Position numbers and translations under genes: made by a program. Source: Streptomyces fodineus (GTDB lineage: Bacteria; Actinomycetota; Actinomycetes; Streptomycetales; Streptomycetaceae). Taken from it: DNA of 64,000 bases. Below, piece by piece: positions 18,131-26,838 of the stretch. The stretch's first letter is position 1, and every line of letters begins with the position of its first letter. Where the stretch lies: positions 8,928,001 to 8,992,000 of the forward strand of contig NZ_CP017248.1 of NCBI RefSeq assembly GCF_001735805.1. The letters run 5' to 3'. The notes beneath the pieces were generated by a model that saw only the letters and a program-made list of their open reading frames with translations, did no database searches and had not been told where the DNA came from.

Positions 18131-19972
18131 ATGTGCGGCATCACCGGATGGGTCTCCTTCGACCGTGACCTGACCACAGAGACCCCCACATTGCATGCGA
18201 TGACCGAGACGATGGCCTGCCGCGGTCCGGACGACCGCGGCACCTGGGCCGAGGGCCCGGCAGCCCTGGGTCACCGGCGGCTCGCGATCATCGACCTCCC
18301 CGGCGGCCGTCAGCCGATGTCCCTGGCGACCCCGGAGGGAACCGTCGCCATGGTGTACTCCGGGGAGTCGTACAACTTCACCGAACTGCGCCGGGAACTC
18401 GAAGGCCGCGGCCACCGGTTCGTCACCGACTCCGACACCGAGGTCGTCCTGCACGGCTATGTCGAATGGGGTGACGCGGTCGCCGAACGGCTCAACGGGA
18501 TGTACGCGTTCGCCGTGTGGGACGGCCGTCACGACAAGCTCGTGATGATCCGCGACCGCATGGGCATCAAGCCGTTCTACTACTACCCCACCTCCGACGG
18601 CGTCCTGTTCGGCTCCGAGCCCAAGGCGATCCTCGCCAACCCGCAGGCCCGCCGCCGGGTCACGCTCGACGGGCTGCGGGAACTGCTCGTGCTGATCAAG
18701 ACGCCCGGACACGCGGTCTGGGACGGCATGCGCGAGGTCGAACCCGGCACGGTCGTCACCGTCGACCGCTCCGGCCTGTCCACCCGTGTCTACTGGCGCC
18801 TCGAGACCCGTGCGCACACCGACGACCGCGACACCACCATCGCCACCGTGCGCTCGCTGCTCGACGACATCGTGCGCCGCCAGCTGGTCGCCGACGTCCC
18901 GCGCTGCACCCTGCTCTCCGGCGGCCTCGACTCCTCGGCCATGACCGCGATCGCCGCCCGGCAACTCGCCCAACAGGGCGAGCAGGTGCGCAGCTTCGCC
19001 GTCGACTTCGTCGGCCAGACCGACAACTTCGTCGCCGACGAACTGCGCGGCACGCCCGACACGCCCTTCGTGCACGACGTGGCCAAGCTCGCGGACACCG
19101 ACCACCAGGACATCGTGCTCGACGTGCAGTCCCTCGCCGACCCCGCCGTGCGCGAGCTGGTGATCCGCGCCCGCGATCTGCCGGCCGGCTTCGGCGACAT
19201 GGACACCTCGCTGCTGCTGCTCTTCCGGGCCATCCGCGAGAAGTCCACGGTGGCCCTGTCCGGCGAGTCCGCCGACGAGGTCTTCGGCGGCTACCTGCAG
19301 TTCTTCGACGAGGAGGCGCGCGGCGCCGAGACCTTCCCCTGGCTCGCCAGCTTCGCGCGGCACTTCGGCGAGGATTCCGACGTGCTGCGCGCCGACCTCA
19401 CCAAGTCCCTGGACCTGGATAGTTACGTCGCCGACGGCTACCGCACCGCCGTCGCCGGCATCGACCGGCTCGACGGCGAGAGCGACTTCGAGTACCGGAT
19501 GCGGAGGATGAGCCATCTGCACCTGACCCGCTTCGTGCGCGCCCTGCTCGACCGCAAGGACCGGATGAGCATGGCCGTCGGCCTGGAGGTCCGGGTGCCG
19601 TTCTGCGACCACCGGCTGGTCGAGTACGTCTACAACGCCCCGTGGGCCCTGAAGTCCTTCGACGGCCGGGAGAAGAGCCTGCTGCGGGAGGCGGCCGCGG
19701 ACGTCCTGCCGCGCTCGGTGTACGAGCGGGTCAAGAGCCCCTACCCCTCCACGCAGGACCCGCAGTACGCCCGTGCGCTCCAGGAACAGGCCAAGGAACT
19801 GCTCGCCCGGCCCTCCCACCAGGTCTTCGACCTCGTCGACCGCGACCGGCTCCGCGCGGCCGCCGAACGCGAGGCACCGGTCAGCACCCAGGCGGAGAGG
19901 CGTGGCCTGGAACGCGCCCTGGACCTCGCGTGCTGGCTGGAGGTCTACGCCCCCGAGGTGGTCACCGGCTGA
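18131..19972 (+). CDS. asnB: Asparagine synthase (glutamine-hydrolysing)
   Basis: 613-residue class-II amidotransferase. Cys2 (MCGITGW) is the N-terminal nucleophile of the glutaminase domain (about 1-210), and 'LLSGGLDSSAM' (about residue 263) is the PP-loop of the ATP-dependent synthetase domain, followed by 'SGESADEVFGGY' (about 377). Glutamine, aspartate and ATP are converted to asparagine, glutamate and AMP. AGGAGG precedes the ATG. The length is typical. Its last 16 codons lie in the first copy of a 177-bp tandem repeat, whose extra copies carry this gene's 3' end again. No secondary-metabolite genes are adjacent, so the housekeeping reaction is more likely than a tailoring role. Confidence 0.95.
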   Translation: MCGITGWVSFDRDLTTETPTLHAMTETMACRGPDDRGTWAEGPAALGHRRLAIIDLPGGRQPMSLATPEGTVAMVYSGESYNFTELRRELEGRGHRFVTDSDTEVVLHGYVEWGDAVAERLNGMYAFAVWDGRHDKLVMIRDRMGIKPFYYYPTSDGVLFGSEPKAILANPQARRRVTLDGLRELLVLIKTPGHAVWDGMREVEPGTVVTVDRSGLSTRVYWRLETRAHTDDRDTTIATVRSLLDDIVRRQLVADVPRCTLLSGGLDSSAMTAIAARQLAQQGEQVRSFAVDFVGQTDNFVADELRGTPDTPFVHDVAKLADTDHQDIVLDVQSLADPAVRELVIRARDLPAGFGDMDTSLLLLFRAIREKSTVALSGESADEVFGGYLQFFDEEARGAETFPWLASFARHFGEDSDVLRADLTKSLDLDSYVADGYRTAVAGIDRLDGESDFEYRMRRMSHLHLTRFVRALLDRKDRMSMAVGLEVRVPFCDHRLVEYVYNAPWALKSFDGREKSLLREAAADVLPRSVYERVKSPYPSTQDPQYARALQEQAKELLARPSHQVFDLVDRDRLRAAAEREAPVSTQAERRGLERALDLACWLEVYAPEVVTG

Positions 19973-20454
19973 GGCCGATGGTCCGGTCCGCGGCGGCCGT
20001 CGTGGGTTGCCACCATGTCGTCACCGGTTCCCACACGGGGACCTGCGTGCCGGTGCCGGGGTGTGCGGCGGTGAAGGCGTGGCCCCGGGCGCGCGCTGGG
20101 CCTCGCGTGCTGGCTGGAGGTCTACGCCCCCGAGGTGGTCACCGGCTGAGGCCGATGGTCCGGTCCGCGGCGGCCGTCGTGGGTTGCCACCATGTCGTCA
20201 CCGGTTCCCACACGGGGACCTGCGTGCCGGTGCCGGGGTGTGCGGCGGTGAAGGCGTGGCCCCGGGCGCGCGCTGGGCCTCGCGTGCTGGCTGGAGGTCT
20301 ACGCCCCCGAGGTGGTCACCGGCTGAGGCCGATGGTCCGGTCCGCGGCGGCCGTCGTGGGTTGCCACCATGTCGTCACCGGTTCCCACACGGGGACCTGC
20401 CGGCCGGTGCCGAGGTGTGCGGCGGTGAAGGCGCGGCCCCGGTGCGCGGCCGAG
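19924..20454. repeat. Three tandem 177-bp repeats at the asnB / DUF4232 3'-3' junction
   Basis: Copies begin at 19924, 20101 and 20278. Copies 1 and 2 are identical; copy 3 is identical for about 122 bp (to about 20400) and then diverges into the body of the DUF4232 gene. Each unit contains the last codons and stop of asnB and, on the other strand, the last codons and stop of the DUF4232 gene. AsnB uses the stop in copy 1, DUF4232 the stop in copy 3. A motif AGGCGTGGCC at 19898, 20075 and 20252 (exact 177-bp spacing, in asnB for the first) marks a partly matching left edge, suggesting recombination between similar sequences in the two genes. The intervening 343 bp contain no separate gene; a long forward frame across it is a by-product of the period being a multiple of three. 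Confidence 0.95.
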
Positions 20455-20843
20455 GCGGCCACCGTCACGGTGTCCACCCGGCGGGCCTCGGGGTCCGCCG
20501 GGTCGCCGATCGTCCGGACGTCGGCGTAGGCGGTCCGGCCCGGCGCGAGCCGGTAGGTGCCGGCGCCGCCCTGAGGCGTCGGCAGCGCGGCGCCGTCCAG
20601 GTCCCCGAAGGTCACCGTGGGCACGCGGTCGACGACGCACGCACGGGCGCCGCGGTTGGTGACACCGACCCGCACCACGGCCGGATCGCCGGCCGCGGCC
20701 TTCGCCCGGACCGTCAGCGACTTCTCGGCGCAGCGGACGGGCTGGGCATGGGCCGTGGCAGCCTGGCTCTGCGGCGCGGTCAGCAGCAGGACGGCCGCGG
20801 CGGCCGAGGCGGCGGGTACGACGATGGCGGCGCGGATACGCAT
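20316..20843 (-). CDS. Secreted DUF4232-domain protein
   Basis: 175-residue exported protein: signal peptide at residues 1-28 (ends 'SQAATA'), then a small beta-sandwich domain of the DUF4232 type with two conserved Cys ('VRCAEKSL' and 'RACVVDRV'), a 'LDGAALPTPQGG' loop and a 'PGRTAYADV' strand. The function of the family is unknown; it is extracellular or wall-facing. AGGGGG precedes the ATG. The C-terminal 45 residues are encoded within copy 3 of the 177-bp repeat. Upstream copies carry diverged fragments of the same 3' end. Confidence 0.85.
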   Translation of the reverse strand: MRIRAAIVVPAASAAAAVLLLTAPQSQAATAHAQPVRCAEKSLTVRAKAAAGDPAVVRVGVTNRGARACVVDRVPTVTFGDLDGAALPTPQGGAGTYRLAPGRTAYADVRTIGDPADPEARRVDTVTVAASAAHRGRAFTAAHLGTGRQVPVWEPVTTWWQPTTAAADRTIGLSR

Positions 20844-20969
20844 GGCGTTTCCCCCTGTCGCGGTCACGTACGGGATACGGCGGCCGAAGCACGCCCGTCC
20901 AGTGTGACGGCCGGGGCGACCGGGAGGTTGTGCCGGTTTCGTGCCGGCTGCCCGGTTGCGCCGGCACGG

Positions 20970-22577
20970 TCATCGGCCGGCGGTGTCCGTGGTCCCGCTC
21001 CAGTCCTCGCCGTTCGCCGGACAGGAACTGCCGTTCGGCGGCAGGTAGCCGTAGAGCAGGAAATCGTCGGTCTTGCGGTGCACGCACTTGGACGAGGTGT
21101 ACCCGGTGTGGCCGTCGCCCTTGTTGTCCAGCACCACGGCCGAGGGGCCGAGCCGCGCGGCCGTCTCCACGGTCCACCGGTAGGGCGTCGCCGGGTCGCC
21201 GCGCGTGCCCACGAGCAGCATCTTCGCCGACTGTACGTCTTTCACCCGGTCGCGGATGAAGTCGGTGCCCTTGGGCCAGCCGTAACACATGAGGAGCTGG
21301 ATGAGCCGGTAGCGGCCGAAGACCGGCGAGGCCTGGTCGTAGGCGGCCTGCAGGTTCTTGAGGTCCTTGGTGAGCTGGGCCGCGTCGGGCCGGTCGGGGT
21401 CGTCGGCGCAGTTGATCGCCATCAGCGCGGTCGGCAGGTTGTCCACCGGGACGTCCTGCGGATCGACCAGACCGCCGTTCCCGCGCTGCCGCTCGCCGGA
21501 GAGTGCGTCGCCCGCGGTCGCGAAGTTCAGCACGCCCCGCGTGTCGCCGTCCTGGATCAGCGAGGTCAGGGCGCGCTCCAGCGACGGCCACAGCTGCTTG
21601 CTGTAGAGCGCCTGCCCGATGGCGCCCACCAGGTCCTGCCCGGAGAACTTGCCGCCGGAGCCCGTCGGGACCGGGTTCGCGTCGAGCGAGTGCACCAGCC
21701 GCACCACCTGGTCCCCTGCCGCACGCCGGTCCTGGCCGAACGGACAGGCGACGTCCGTCGTACACCAGTCCAGGAAATCGTCCAGCGCGGTCTGCTGCCC
21801 CTCGGCGCCGGCCACGCCCTGCTCGGACAGCGGCTCGGTCAGGGTGTCCACGCCGTCGAGGGCGAGCCGGCCCACCCGGTGCGGGAACTGCGCCGCATAC
21901 ACCGCGCCGAGCCGCGTTCCGTAGGAGAAACCGAGGTAGTTGAGCTTCCTGTCGCCGAGGGCCTGGCGGATGACGTCCAGGTCGCGGGAGGCGTTCACGG
22001 TGCCTATGTGGGCCAGCACGGGGCCGGAGCGCCTGGCGCACTCGGCGGCGGCCTTCCGCAACGTCTCGAGCAGTGTCTTGGGATGGCTCAGGTCGGCGCT
22101 GTCCTCCGTCGCGGCCGCGGCCTCGTCGCCGCCCTCGCCGCAGGTGACAGGGGAGGACCGGCCGACGCCGCGCGGGTCGAAGGTGACCACGTCGTAGCCG
22201 TTGGTCAGGTCCATGAACTCACTGCCGTCGGCGGCCAGTTCAGGTATGCCCGCACCGCCCGGCCCGCCGAAGTTCAGCACCACAGAGCCCTGTTTCCTCC
22301 CCGTGCCCTGGTAGCGGGCCAGGGCCAGGTCGAGCGTGCCCGCGCGGGGCCGGGCGTAGTCGAGCGGGACGGTGACCTTCCCGCACTGGAGGTCCTTCGG
22401 CATGTCCGGGCCCTTGCAGGCGGCCCAGGTCACCTTCTGCCGGTAGAACCGGGACAGGTCGGGCTGCGGCTGGTCGGCCCTGGCGGCGGGCAGCCCGGCG
22501 CCCAGCAGCGCCAGGACGAGAGTCCCGGCACCCGCGCAGCGCCGCACGGCGAGCCGTGTGGACAGCTTGGCCAGCAT
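20970..22577 (-). CDS. Secreted TAP-like alpha/beta hydrolase (tripeptidyl-aminopeptidase family)
   Basis: 535-residue exported peptidase-like hydrolase. Signal peptide at 1-32. 'VVLNFGGPGGAG' (about 85-97) is the oxyanion glycine loop, 'VTFDPRGVGRSS' the following strand, and 'LNYLGFSYGTRLG' the nucleophile elbow GFSYG (Ser about 210). The C-terminal TAP-like domain has 'LVGTRGDPATPY' and a catalytic His in 'GDGHTGY'. The family removes N-terminal tripeptides or amino acids from peptides outside the cell. ATG with GGGAGG 6 nt upstream. Downstream of it on the same strand, after 126 bp, is the DUF4232 gene. Confidence 0.9.
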   Translation of the reverse strand: MLAKLSTRLAVRRCAGAGTLVLALLGAGLPAARADQPQPDLSRFYRQKVTWAACKGPDMPKDLQCGKVTVPLDYARPRAGTLDLALARYQGTGRKQGSVVLNFGGPGGAGIPELAADGSEFMDLTNGYDVVTFDPRGVGRSSPVTCGEGGDEAAAATEDSADLSHPKTLLETLRKAAAECARRSGPVLAHIGTVNASRDLDVIRQALGDRKLNYLGFSYGTRLGAVYAAQFPHRVGRLALDGVDTLTEPLSEQGVAGAEGQQTALDDFLDWCTTDVACPFGQDRRAAGDQVVRLVHSLDANPVPTGSGGKFSGQDLVGAIGQALYSKQLWPSLERALTSLIQDGDTRGVLNFATAGDALSGERQRGNGGLVDPQDVPVDNLPTALMAINCADDPDRPDAAQLTKDLKNLQAAYDQASPVFGRYRLIQLLMCYGWPKGTDFIRDRVKDVQSAKMLLVGTRGDPATPYRWTVETAARLGPSAVVLDNKGDGHTGYTSSKCVHRKTDDFLLYGYLPPNGSSCPANGEDWSGTTDTAGR

Positions 22578-22858
22578 CGATGCCTCCCGGGACGCCTGTC
22601 GCGGACCGGGCACGGCGCCCTCCGATCACCATATGCGGGCCCCGGGCGGCCCGCCTCCGGGCGAGCGGGAGGGCGTCCGGTGCCGTACGCTTCGCGCCCT
22701 CCATGCCTCTTGGTGATCATTGAGTCGCTTTACATGCAGTTCGATAACACTGTCGCTCGACGGGGTGAAAGACCGATTAGCCATAACTCTGACGGTTCGC
22801 CGGCGTTTTACGGGATGCGGGCGACTGCCCGCGACGAAGTCTGGAAGGCAGGGAACCT
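22578..22858. other. Divergent intergenic region, chaplin promoter and 5' leader
   Basis: 281 bp without a gene, between the peptidase and the chaplin. The right part (about 22705-22810) is markedly AT-richer than the surroundings and probably holds the developmental promoter, though I see no confident BldN-type box. A hairpin GCGGGC-gact-GCCCGC at 22817-22832 lies in the presumed chaplin leader 26 nt before the ATG. GGAAGG-type purines precede the start. Confidence 0.5.
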
Positions 22859-23515
22859 ATGAGACGGGCTACCCGTAACGGTGTGATCGCCGTCGCCGCC
22901 GCCTCCGGTGCGATGGTCGTGGCGCTTCCGGTGGCCGCCGCAGCGGCGGGCGGAGCCGCCGCCGCCGGCTCCTCGGCCGGCTCGCCCGGGCTGATCTCCG
23001 GCAACGGCATCCAGCTCCCGGTGCACGTGCCGGTGAACGTGTGCGGCAACACCGTGAGCGTCGTCGGGCTGCTCAACCCGGCCGTCGGCAACGCATGCGC
23101 CAACCGCGACACCGGCACGGCCGGTTCCGCGGCGTCCGACGGGGCCCTTGCGCACGGCAGCGCGCAGGACTCGCCCGGCGCCCTGTCCGGCAACGGCATC
23201 CAGGTCCCCGTCGACCTGCCGGTGAACGTCACCGGCAACAGCGTCAACGTGGTCGGGGTGGGCAACGCGACCGAGGGCAACCAGTCGGTCAACGGCCCCG
23301 GCCACCAGCCCCGCACCCCGCACCACCCGGCACCGAGGCACCGGGCGCCCGTGCAGCACCATCCCCACGCGCCACGCCCGGCCGCGCGGCCGGCCACCTC
23401 CACGCTGGCCCACACCGGCACCGACGTCACCGCTCCCGTCGTCGCCGGCAGCGCCGCACTCCTCCTCACGGGCACGGTCCTCTACCGCCGCTTCCGCCCC
23501 GGCCGCACCCGCTGA
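22859..23515 (+). CDS. Long chaplin with sortase signal (ChpA/B/C type)
   Basis: 218-residue surface protein of aerial hyphae. Signal peptide at about 1-32. Chaplin domain 1 at about 42-85, with a Cys pair ('VNVCGNTVSVV...GNACAN'). Chaplin domain 2 at about 105-145, with the same Gly/Asn/Val pattern but no Cys. A Pro/His-rich wall-spanning linker (about 148-180) leads to the sorting signal LAHTG (about 183), a hydrophobic segment and a basic tail (RRFRPGRTR). Sortase would attach it to peptidoglycan, where chaplin domains assemble amyloid-like hydrophobic fibres. The long form with two domains matches ChpA-C; the Cys-less second domain is worth noting. Confidence 0.95.
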   Translation: MRRATRNGVIAVAAASGAMVVALPVAAAAAGGAAAAGSSAGSPGLISGNGIQLPVHVPVNVCGNTVSVVGLLNPAVGNACANRDTGTAGSAASDGALAHGSAQDSPGALSGNGIQVPVDLPVNVTGNSVNVVGVGNATEGNQSVNGPGHQPRTPHHPAPRHRAPVQHHPHAPRPAARPATSTLAHTGTDVTAPVVAGSAALLLTGTVLYRRFRPGRTR

Positions 23516-23530
23516 CCCACCTCCCGCCGA

Positions 23531-23562
23531 AGGCCCCACCGGACGCCGGCCCGGTGGGGCCT
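23531..23562 (+). terminator. 12-bp perfect hairpin after the chaplin gene
   Basis: AGGCCCCACCGG (23531-23542) pairs exactly with CCGGTGGGGCCT (23551-23562) around an 8-nt loop, 15 nt beyond the chaplin stop. Confidence 0.85.
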
Positions 23563-23610
23563 CGTCCGGATCGGACCGGGCAGATCCGCACGGTGCAGTA
23601 GGTTGATCCG

Positions 23611-24132
23611 GTGACGGACGGCATACGGGAACGATGGCGGGGGCTGCCACGCCCGGCGCGCTGGACTCTCGCGGTGTACGCCGGTGGATTCCTGGAGGGG
23701 ACCTGCTCTCACGTCCTCGACCTGGTGCGCGGCGGACTCCACGCCTACACGGGCTTCGGCCCCCTTCCCCTGCAGATCTTCTTCGTCGCCCTGGTGGTCC
23801 TGGATCCCCTGGCCGTCGTCCTGGCGCTGCGGGCGCGGCCCTGGGGCATCCGGCTGGCGGGCGCCGTGATGGCGCTGGACGTCCTCGCCAACTGGTACGT
23901 CAACTGGCCCTGGGTGAAGGAGGATCCGGCGGACCTGCTGCGCCCCGTGGGGCTGCTGCCCATCACCCTCTTCGGGGTGTTCGTCCTCGCGTCGCTGCTT
24001 CCGTTGCTGCGTGCCCTCGACGGCCGGGCCGCGGCGTGCGCAACGGCTGATCTTCCCGTGGCGCGGCCCCCGTTGATCCGGAAGGATGCGGCACGGCAGT
24101 CCGGTCCCGACGGAAATGGAGCGCACCTATGA
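23611..24132 (+). CDS. Small integral membrane protein
   Basis: 173-residue protein with about four hydrophobic segments (near residues 18-32, 50-70, 80-98 and 115-135) and a polar C-terminal tail. I do not recognise a family. GTG start. Its stop overlaps the next gene's start (ATGA, 24129-24132), so it is translationally coupled to the acetyltransferase downstream. Confidence 0.72.
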   Translation: MTDGIRERWRGLPRPARWTLAVYAGGFLEGTCSHVLDLVRGGLHAYTGFGPLPLQIFFVALVVLDPLAVVLALRARPWGIRLAGAVMALDVLANWYVNWPWVKEDPADLLRPVGLLPITLFGVFVLASLLPLLRALDGRAAACATADLPVARPPLIRKDAARQSGPDGNGAHL

Positions 24133-24983
24133 CCCCTGCGGCCCCCCACGACCTCCTCGTCACCCAGGCCACCCTCGCCGACTGGCCGGTGATCGCCGGA
24201 TGGGCGGCCGCGGAGGGCTGGAATCCCGGACTGTCCGACGGGCCCGCGTTCTTCGCCCAGGATCCCGAGGGGTTCTTCCTCGGCCGTATCGACGGGGAGC
24301 CGGTGTCGGCCATCTCCGTGGTGAACTACGGCTCGGAGTACGCCTTCCTGGGCTGCTACCTCGTCCGCCCCGACCTGCGCGGCCACGGCCACGGCCTGAT
24401 CACCTGGAAGACCGCCCTCGCCCATGCCGGCGACCGCACCGTGGGTCTGGACGGCGTGGTCGCCCAGCAGGACAACTACCGCCAGTCCGGGTTCGAACTC
24501 GCCTACCGCACCATCCGGTTCACCGGCACCGCCCCGCGGGCCGAGATGCCGGTCGGTGTCCGCCCGGCCGGGCCGGACGACCTCGCCGCGATCACCGCCT
24601 ACGACAGCGCCTGCTACCCGGCCGACCGTCCACGCTTCCTCGGCGAGTGGCTCACCGGCCCCGGCCACCGGGCCTTCGTCCGCCACGACGGCGCCCGCCT
24701 CACCGGCTACGGCGTGCTCCGGCCCGGCCGCGACACCCTGCGCATCGGCCCCCTCTTCGCGGACACCGCCGACGACGCCCGCGCCCTGTTCGCCGCCGTC
24801 ACGGCCGGCATCGCCGGACGCGAGGTCGCCATCGACGTGCCCGAGCCGAACGCGGCCGGCGTCGCGCTCGCCGAAGCGGCCGGATTCCGGGCCTCGTTCG
24901 AGACCGCCCGCATGTACACCGGGCCGGTGCGCGAGCACGCGCGGCACCGCGTGTTCGGTGTCACCACCCTCGAACTCGGCTGA
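24129..24983 (+). CDS. GNAT-family N-acetyltransferase, two-domain
   Basis: 284-residue protein. The N-terminal GNAT domain (about 10-140) has the acetyl-CoA loop 'LVRPDLRGHGHG', and a C-terminal half (about 145-280, 'AAITAYDSACYPADRPRFLGEWL') looks like the second domain of YitI-type acetyltransferases (DUF1248-like). Substrate unknown. Coupled by a 4-nt overlap to the upstream membrane protein, suggesting a shared role. Confidence 0.85.
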   Translation: MTPAAPHDLLVTQATLADWPVIAGWAAAEGWNPGLSDGPAFFAQDPEGFFLGRIDGEPVSAISVVNYGSEYAFLGCYLVRPDLRGHGHGLITWKTALAHAGDRTVGLDGVVAQQDNYRQSGFELAYRTIRFTGTAPRAEMPVGVRPAGPDDLAAITAYDSACYPADRPRFLGEWLTGPGHRAFVRHDGARLTGYGVLRPGRDTLRIGPLFADTADDARALFAAVTAGIAGREVAIDVPEPNAAGVALAEAAGFRASFETARMYTGPVREHARHRVFGVTTLELG

Positions 24984-25070
24984 GGCTCAGGGGTGTTGCG
25001 CCGGGCGTCAGCGGCAGCCGTGGCCGGTCGCTCCCCCGGATCTCTCCTTCGCCCGGTCCGCAGCGGCAGC

Positions 25071-26369
25071 TCACCCTCCCTCACCACCGGCCACCGACCT
25101 CCTCGCGGCATGATCCCCGGCGGCGCACGCCACGGCCACCCGCACGGGCCCGGCCGGCACGTCCGGCTCCGGGGCGGCGGAGCGCCGCAGCCGCGGGAAG
25201 GCGTACCGGCGGCCCGCCGCGACCGTCGCCAGCGCCAGCACGGCCGGCGGGAGGGCGGTCCACGGCAGGGCGCCCGCGCCCAGCACGTCCAGCGCCACGC
25301 CACCGGTGAGCGAACCGGCGGCGATCCCCACGTTGTACACCGTCGTCTGCAACGAGGTCGCCACATCGGCCTCGGCGGGTCCGCAGGCGTCGACCAGCGC
25401 GGTCTGGATCAGCGTCGGCGCCCCGCCGAAGGCCACCCCCCACACGGCCACCGCCCCGACCAGCAGCGGGTGCGCATGCGCCGCCAGCCCCAGCACCAGC
25501 AGCACCCCGGTGAACAGGGCGATCGCCACGAGCAGCGTGCCGCGCAGACGGCGGTCGATCAGGACCCCGGTGACCCAGATCCCGGCCACCGTGGCCGTGC
25601 CGAACACCGCGAGCAGCAGGCCCGTACGGCCGTACCCGGCATGCCCGGCGAACGGGGCGACGTACGTGTACATCACCTGGTGCCCCAGCAGCAGGAACAG
25701 GGTCACCGACAGCACCGGGCGGATGCCGGGGCGCAGGGCGACCCGGGTGAGCGGTACGCGCGCGTGCGCCGGTTCGCCGGGGAAACCGGGCACCCGCAGC
25801 CGTATCCAGCCCACGAGCGCCACGGCGAGCACGGCCAGCGTCCCGAAGGCCGCACGCCAGCCCGTCGCACCGGCCAGCGCGGTACCGGCGGGCACCCCCA
25901 GCGACAGGGCCAGGGTGATCCCGGCGAGCACGACCGCGATGGCCCGCCCGCGCCGCTCGGCCGGCACCATCCGGGCCGCGTACCCGGCCAGCATCGCCCA
26001 CAGGGTGCCGCCCATCGCGCCGGCCAGCAGCCGGGCCGCGAAGGTGAGCGGGTACGACGGCGACAGCGCGACCAGCGTGTTGCTCACCGCGAAGCCGAGC
26101 AGGGCGCCGCACAGCACCGGGCGCCGCGGCAGCCCGCGCAGGGCCGTCGTGAGCGGGACGGCGGCCAGGAAGGAGGCCGCCGCGTACGCGGTGACCAGAT
26201 AGCCGATCCGGGACTCGCCGACCCCGAGCGGGGGCGCCATCGCGGGCAGCAGCCCGGCCGGCAGGAGTTCCGTCATGACGGCGGTGAACGCGGCGCAGGA
26301 CAGGGCAAGCAGCCCCGACCACGGCAGCGGACCGCCTTTGACCTGGGAAGGCGTGGAGTGCACGGACAT
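25071..26369 (-). CDS. MFS transporter, drug/metabolite exporter type
   Basis: 432-residue inner-membrane protein with 12 predicted helices, of the DHA1-like arabinose-efflux branch. Conserved loop between helices 2 and 3 'LRGLPRRPVLCGALLG', and motif C-like 'GITLALSLGVPAGTALAG'. It exports small molecules by proton antiport; the substrate is unknown. It is divergent from a MerR-family regulator and they share a dyad (26388-26407), which makes the MerR protein its probable activator. ATG 26369 is preferred; an ATG at 26393 would lie inside the operator. The mRNA may be leaderless. Confidence 0.88.
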   Translation of the reverse strand: MSVHSTPSQVKGGPLPWSGLLALSCAAFTAVMTELLPAGLLPAMAPPLGVGESRIGYLVTAYAAASFLAAVPLTTALRGLPRRPVLCGALLGFAVSNTLVALSPSYPLTFAARLLAGAMGGTLWAMLAGYAARMVPAERRGRAIAVVLAGITLALSLGVPAGTALAGATGWRAAFGTLAVLAVALVGWIRLRVPGFPGEPAHARVPLTRVALRPGIRPVLSVTLFLLLGHQVMYTYVAPFAGHAGYGRTGLLLAVFGTATVAGIWVTGVLIDRRLRGTLLVAIALFTGVLLVLGLAAHAHPLLVGAVAVWGVAFGGAPTLIQTALVDACGPAEADVATSLQTTVYNVGIAAGSLTGGVALDVLGAGALPWTALPPAVLALATVAAGRRYAFPRLRRSAAPEPDVPAGPVRVAVACAAGDHAARRSVAGGEGG

Positions 26370-26387
26370 GCGACCATGGTCGGAGGC

Positions 26388-26407
26388 TGACATCAATGTG
26401 AAGGTCA
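26388..26407. promoter_or_regulatory. Candidate MerR operator, TGAC-N12-GTCA type dyad
   Basis: TGACATCAATGTGAAGGTCA: outer TGAC/GTCA arms with a near-palindromic ACATCAATGT core. It lies between the divergent MFS and MerR genes. On the minus strand TTGACC (26408-26403) is a good -35 for the transporter, and the dyad fills the spacer, the arrangement MerR activators use. Confidence 0.65.
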
Positions 26408-26421
26408 AGCGGGAGGCGGGT

Positions 26422-26790
26422 ATGCGGATCGGTGAACTGTCGCGCCGCACGGGCGTCCCCACCCGTCTGCTGCGCTACTACGAGGAACAGGACCTCCTCC
26501 ACCCCGGACGCAGCGAGAACGGCTACCGCAGCTACCCCGAGTCCGCGGTCGCCGACGTCCAGCAGATCCGCGGCCTGCTGGACTCCGGCCTGACCACCGA
26601 GATGATCCGCGTGATCCTGCCGTACCTCTCCGGACCCGGCGAGCTCCACCCGCCCGCCGAGTGCGTGACCCCCGAGACCGCCGCCCTGCTCCAGGGGCAC
26701 ATCGAGCGGATCCAGTCCCGCATCGACTGCCTGGCCCGCAACCGCGACCGGCTCAGCGCCTACCTGGCCGCCGTACGCCCCACAGGCTGA
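26422..26790 (+). CDS. MerR-family transcriptional regulator
   Basis: 122-residue DNA-binding protein. Winged helix at residues 1-70 begins with the family signature 'MRIGELSRRTGVPTRLLRYYEEQDLL'. A dimerisation helix follows (about 80-115, 'LQGHIERIQSRIDCLARNRDRL'). Only one Cys at about residue 76 and one in the helix, with no metal-binding cluster, so an organic effector is more likely than a metal. ATG 26422 with GGGAGG. Predicted regulator of the divergent MFS exporter. Confidence 0.9.
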   Translation: MRIGELSRRTGVPTRLLRYYEEQDLLHPGRSENGYRSYPESAVADVQQIRGLLDSGLTTEMIRVILPYLSGPGELHPPAECVTPETAALLQGHIERIQSRIDCLARNRDRLSAYLAAVRPTG

Positions 26791-26838
26791 GCGCCGATCC
26801 CGTTGCCCGGATCGGACCCGCGTGATCGAGTGGGAGGC

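Noticed and set aside
18131..19972. Beta-lactam synthetase or tailoring amidotransferase in a biosynthetic cluster
   Set aside because: The intact N-terminal Cys and standard length fit asparagine synthase, and no biosynthetic core enzymes are nearby.
19642..20529. Long forward frame across the 177-bp repeats (295 residues, and a second of over 1000 residues to 22862)
   Set aside because: The repeat period is a multiple of three, which keeps frames open by chance; the protein has no domain, and both real genes on each side are clear on their own frames.
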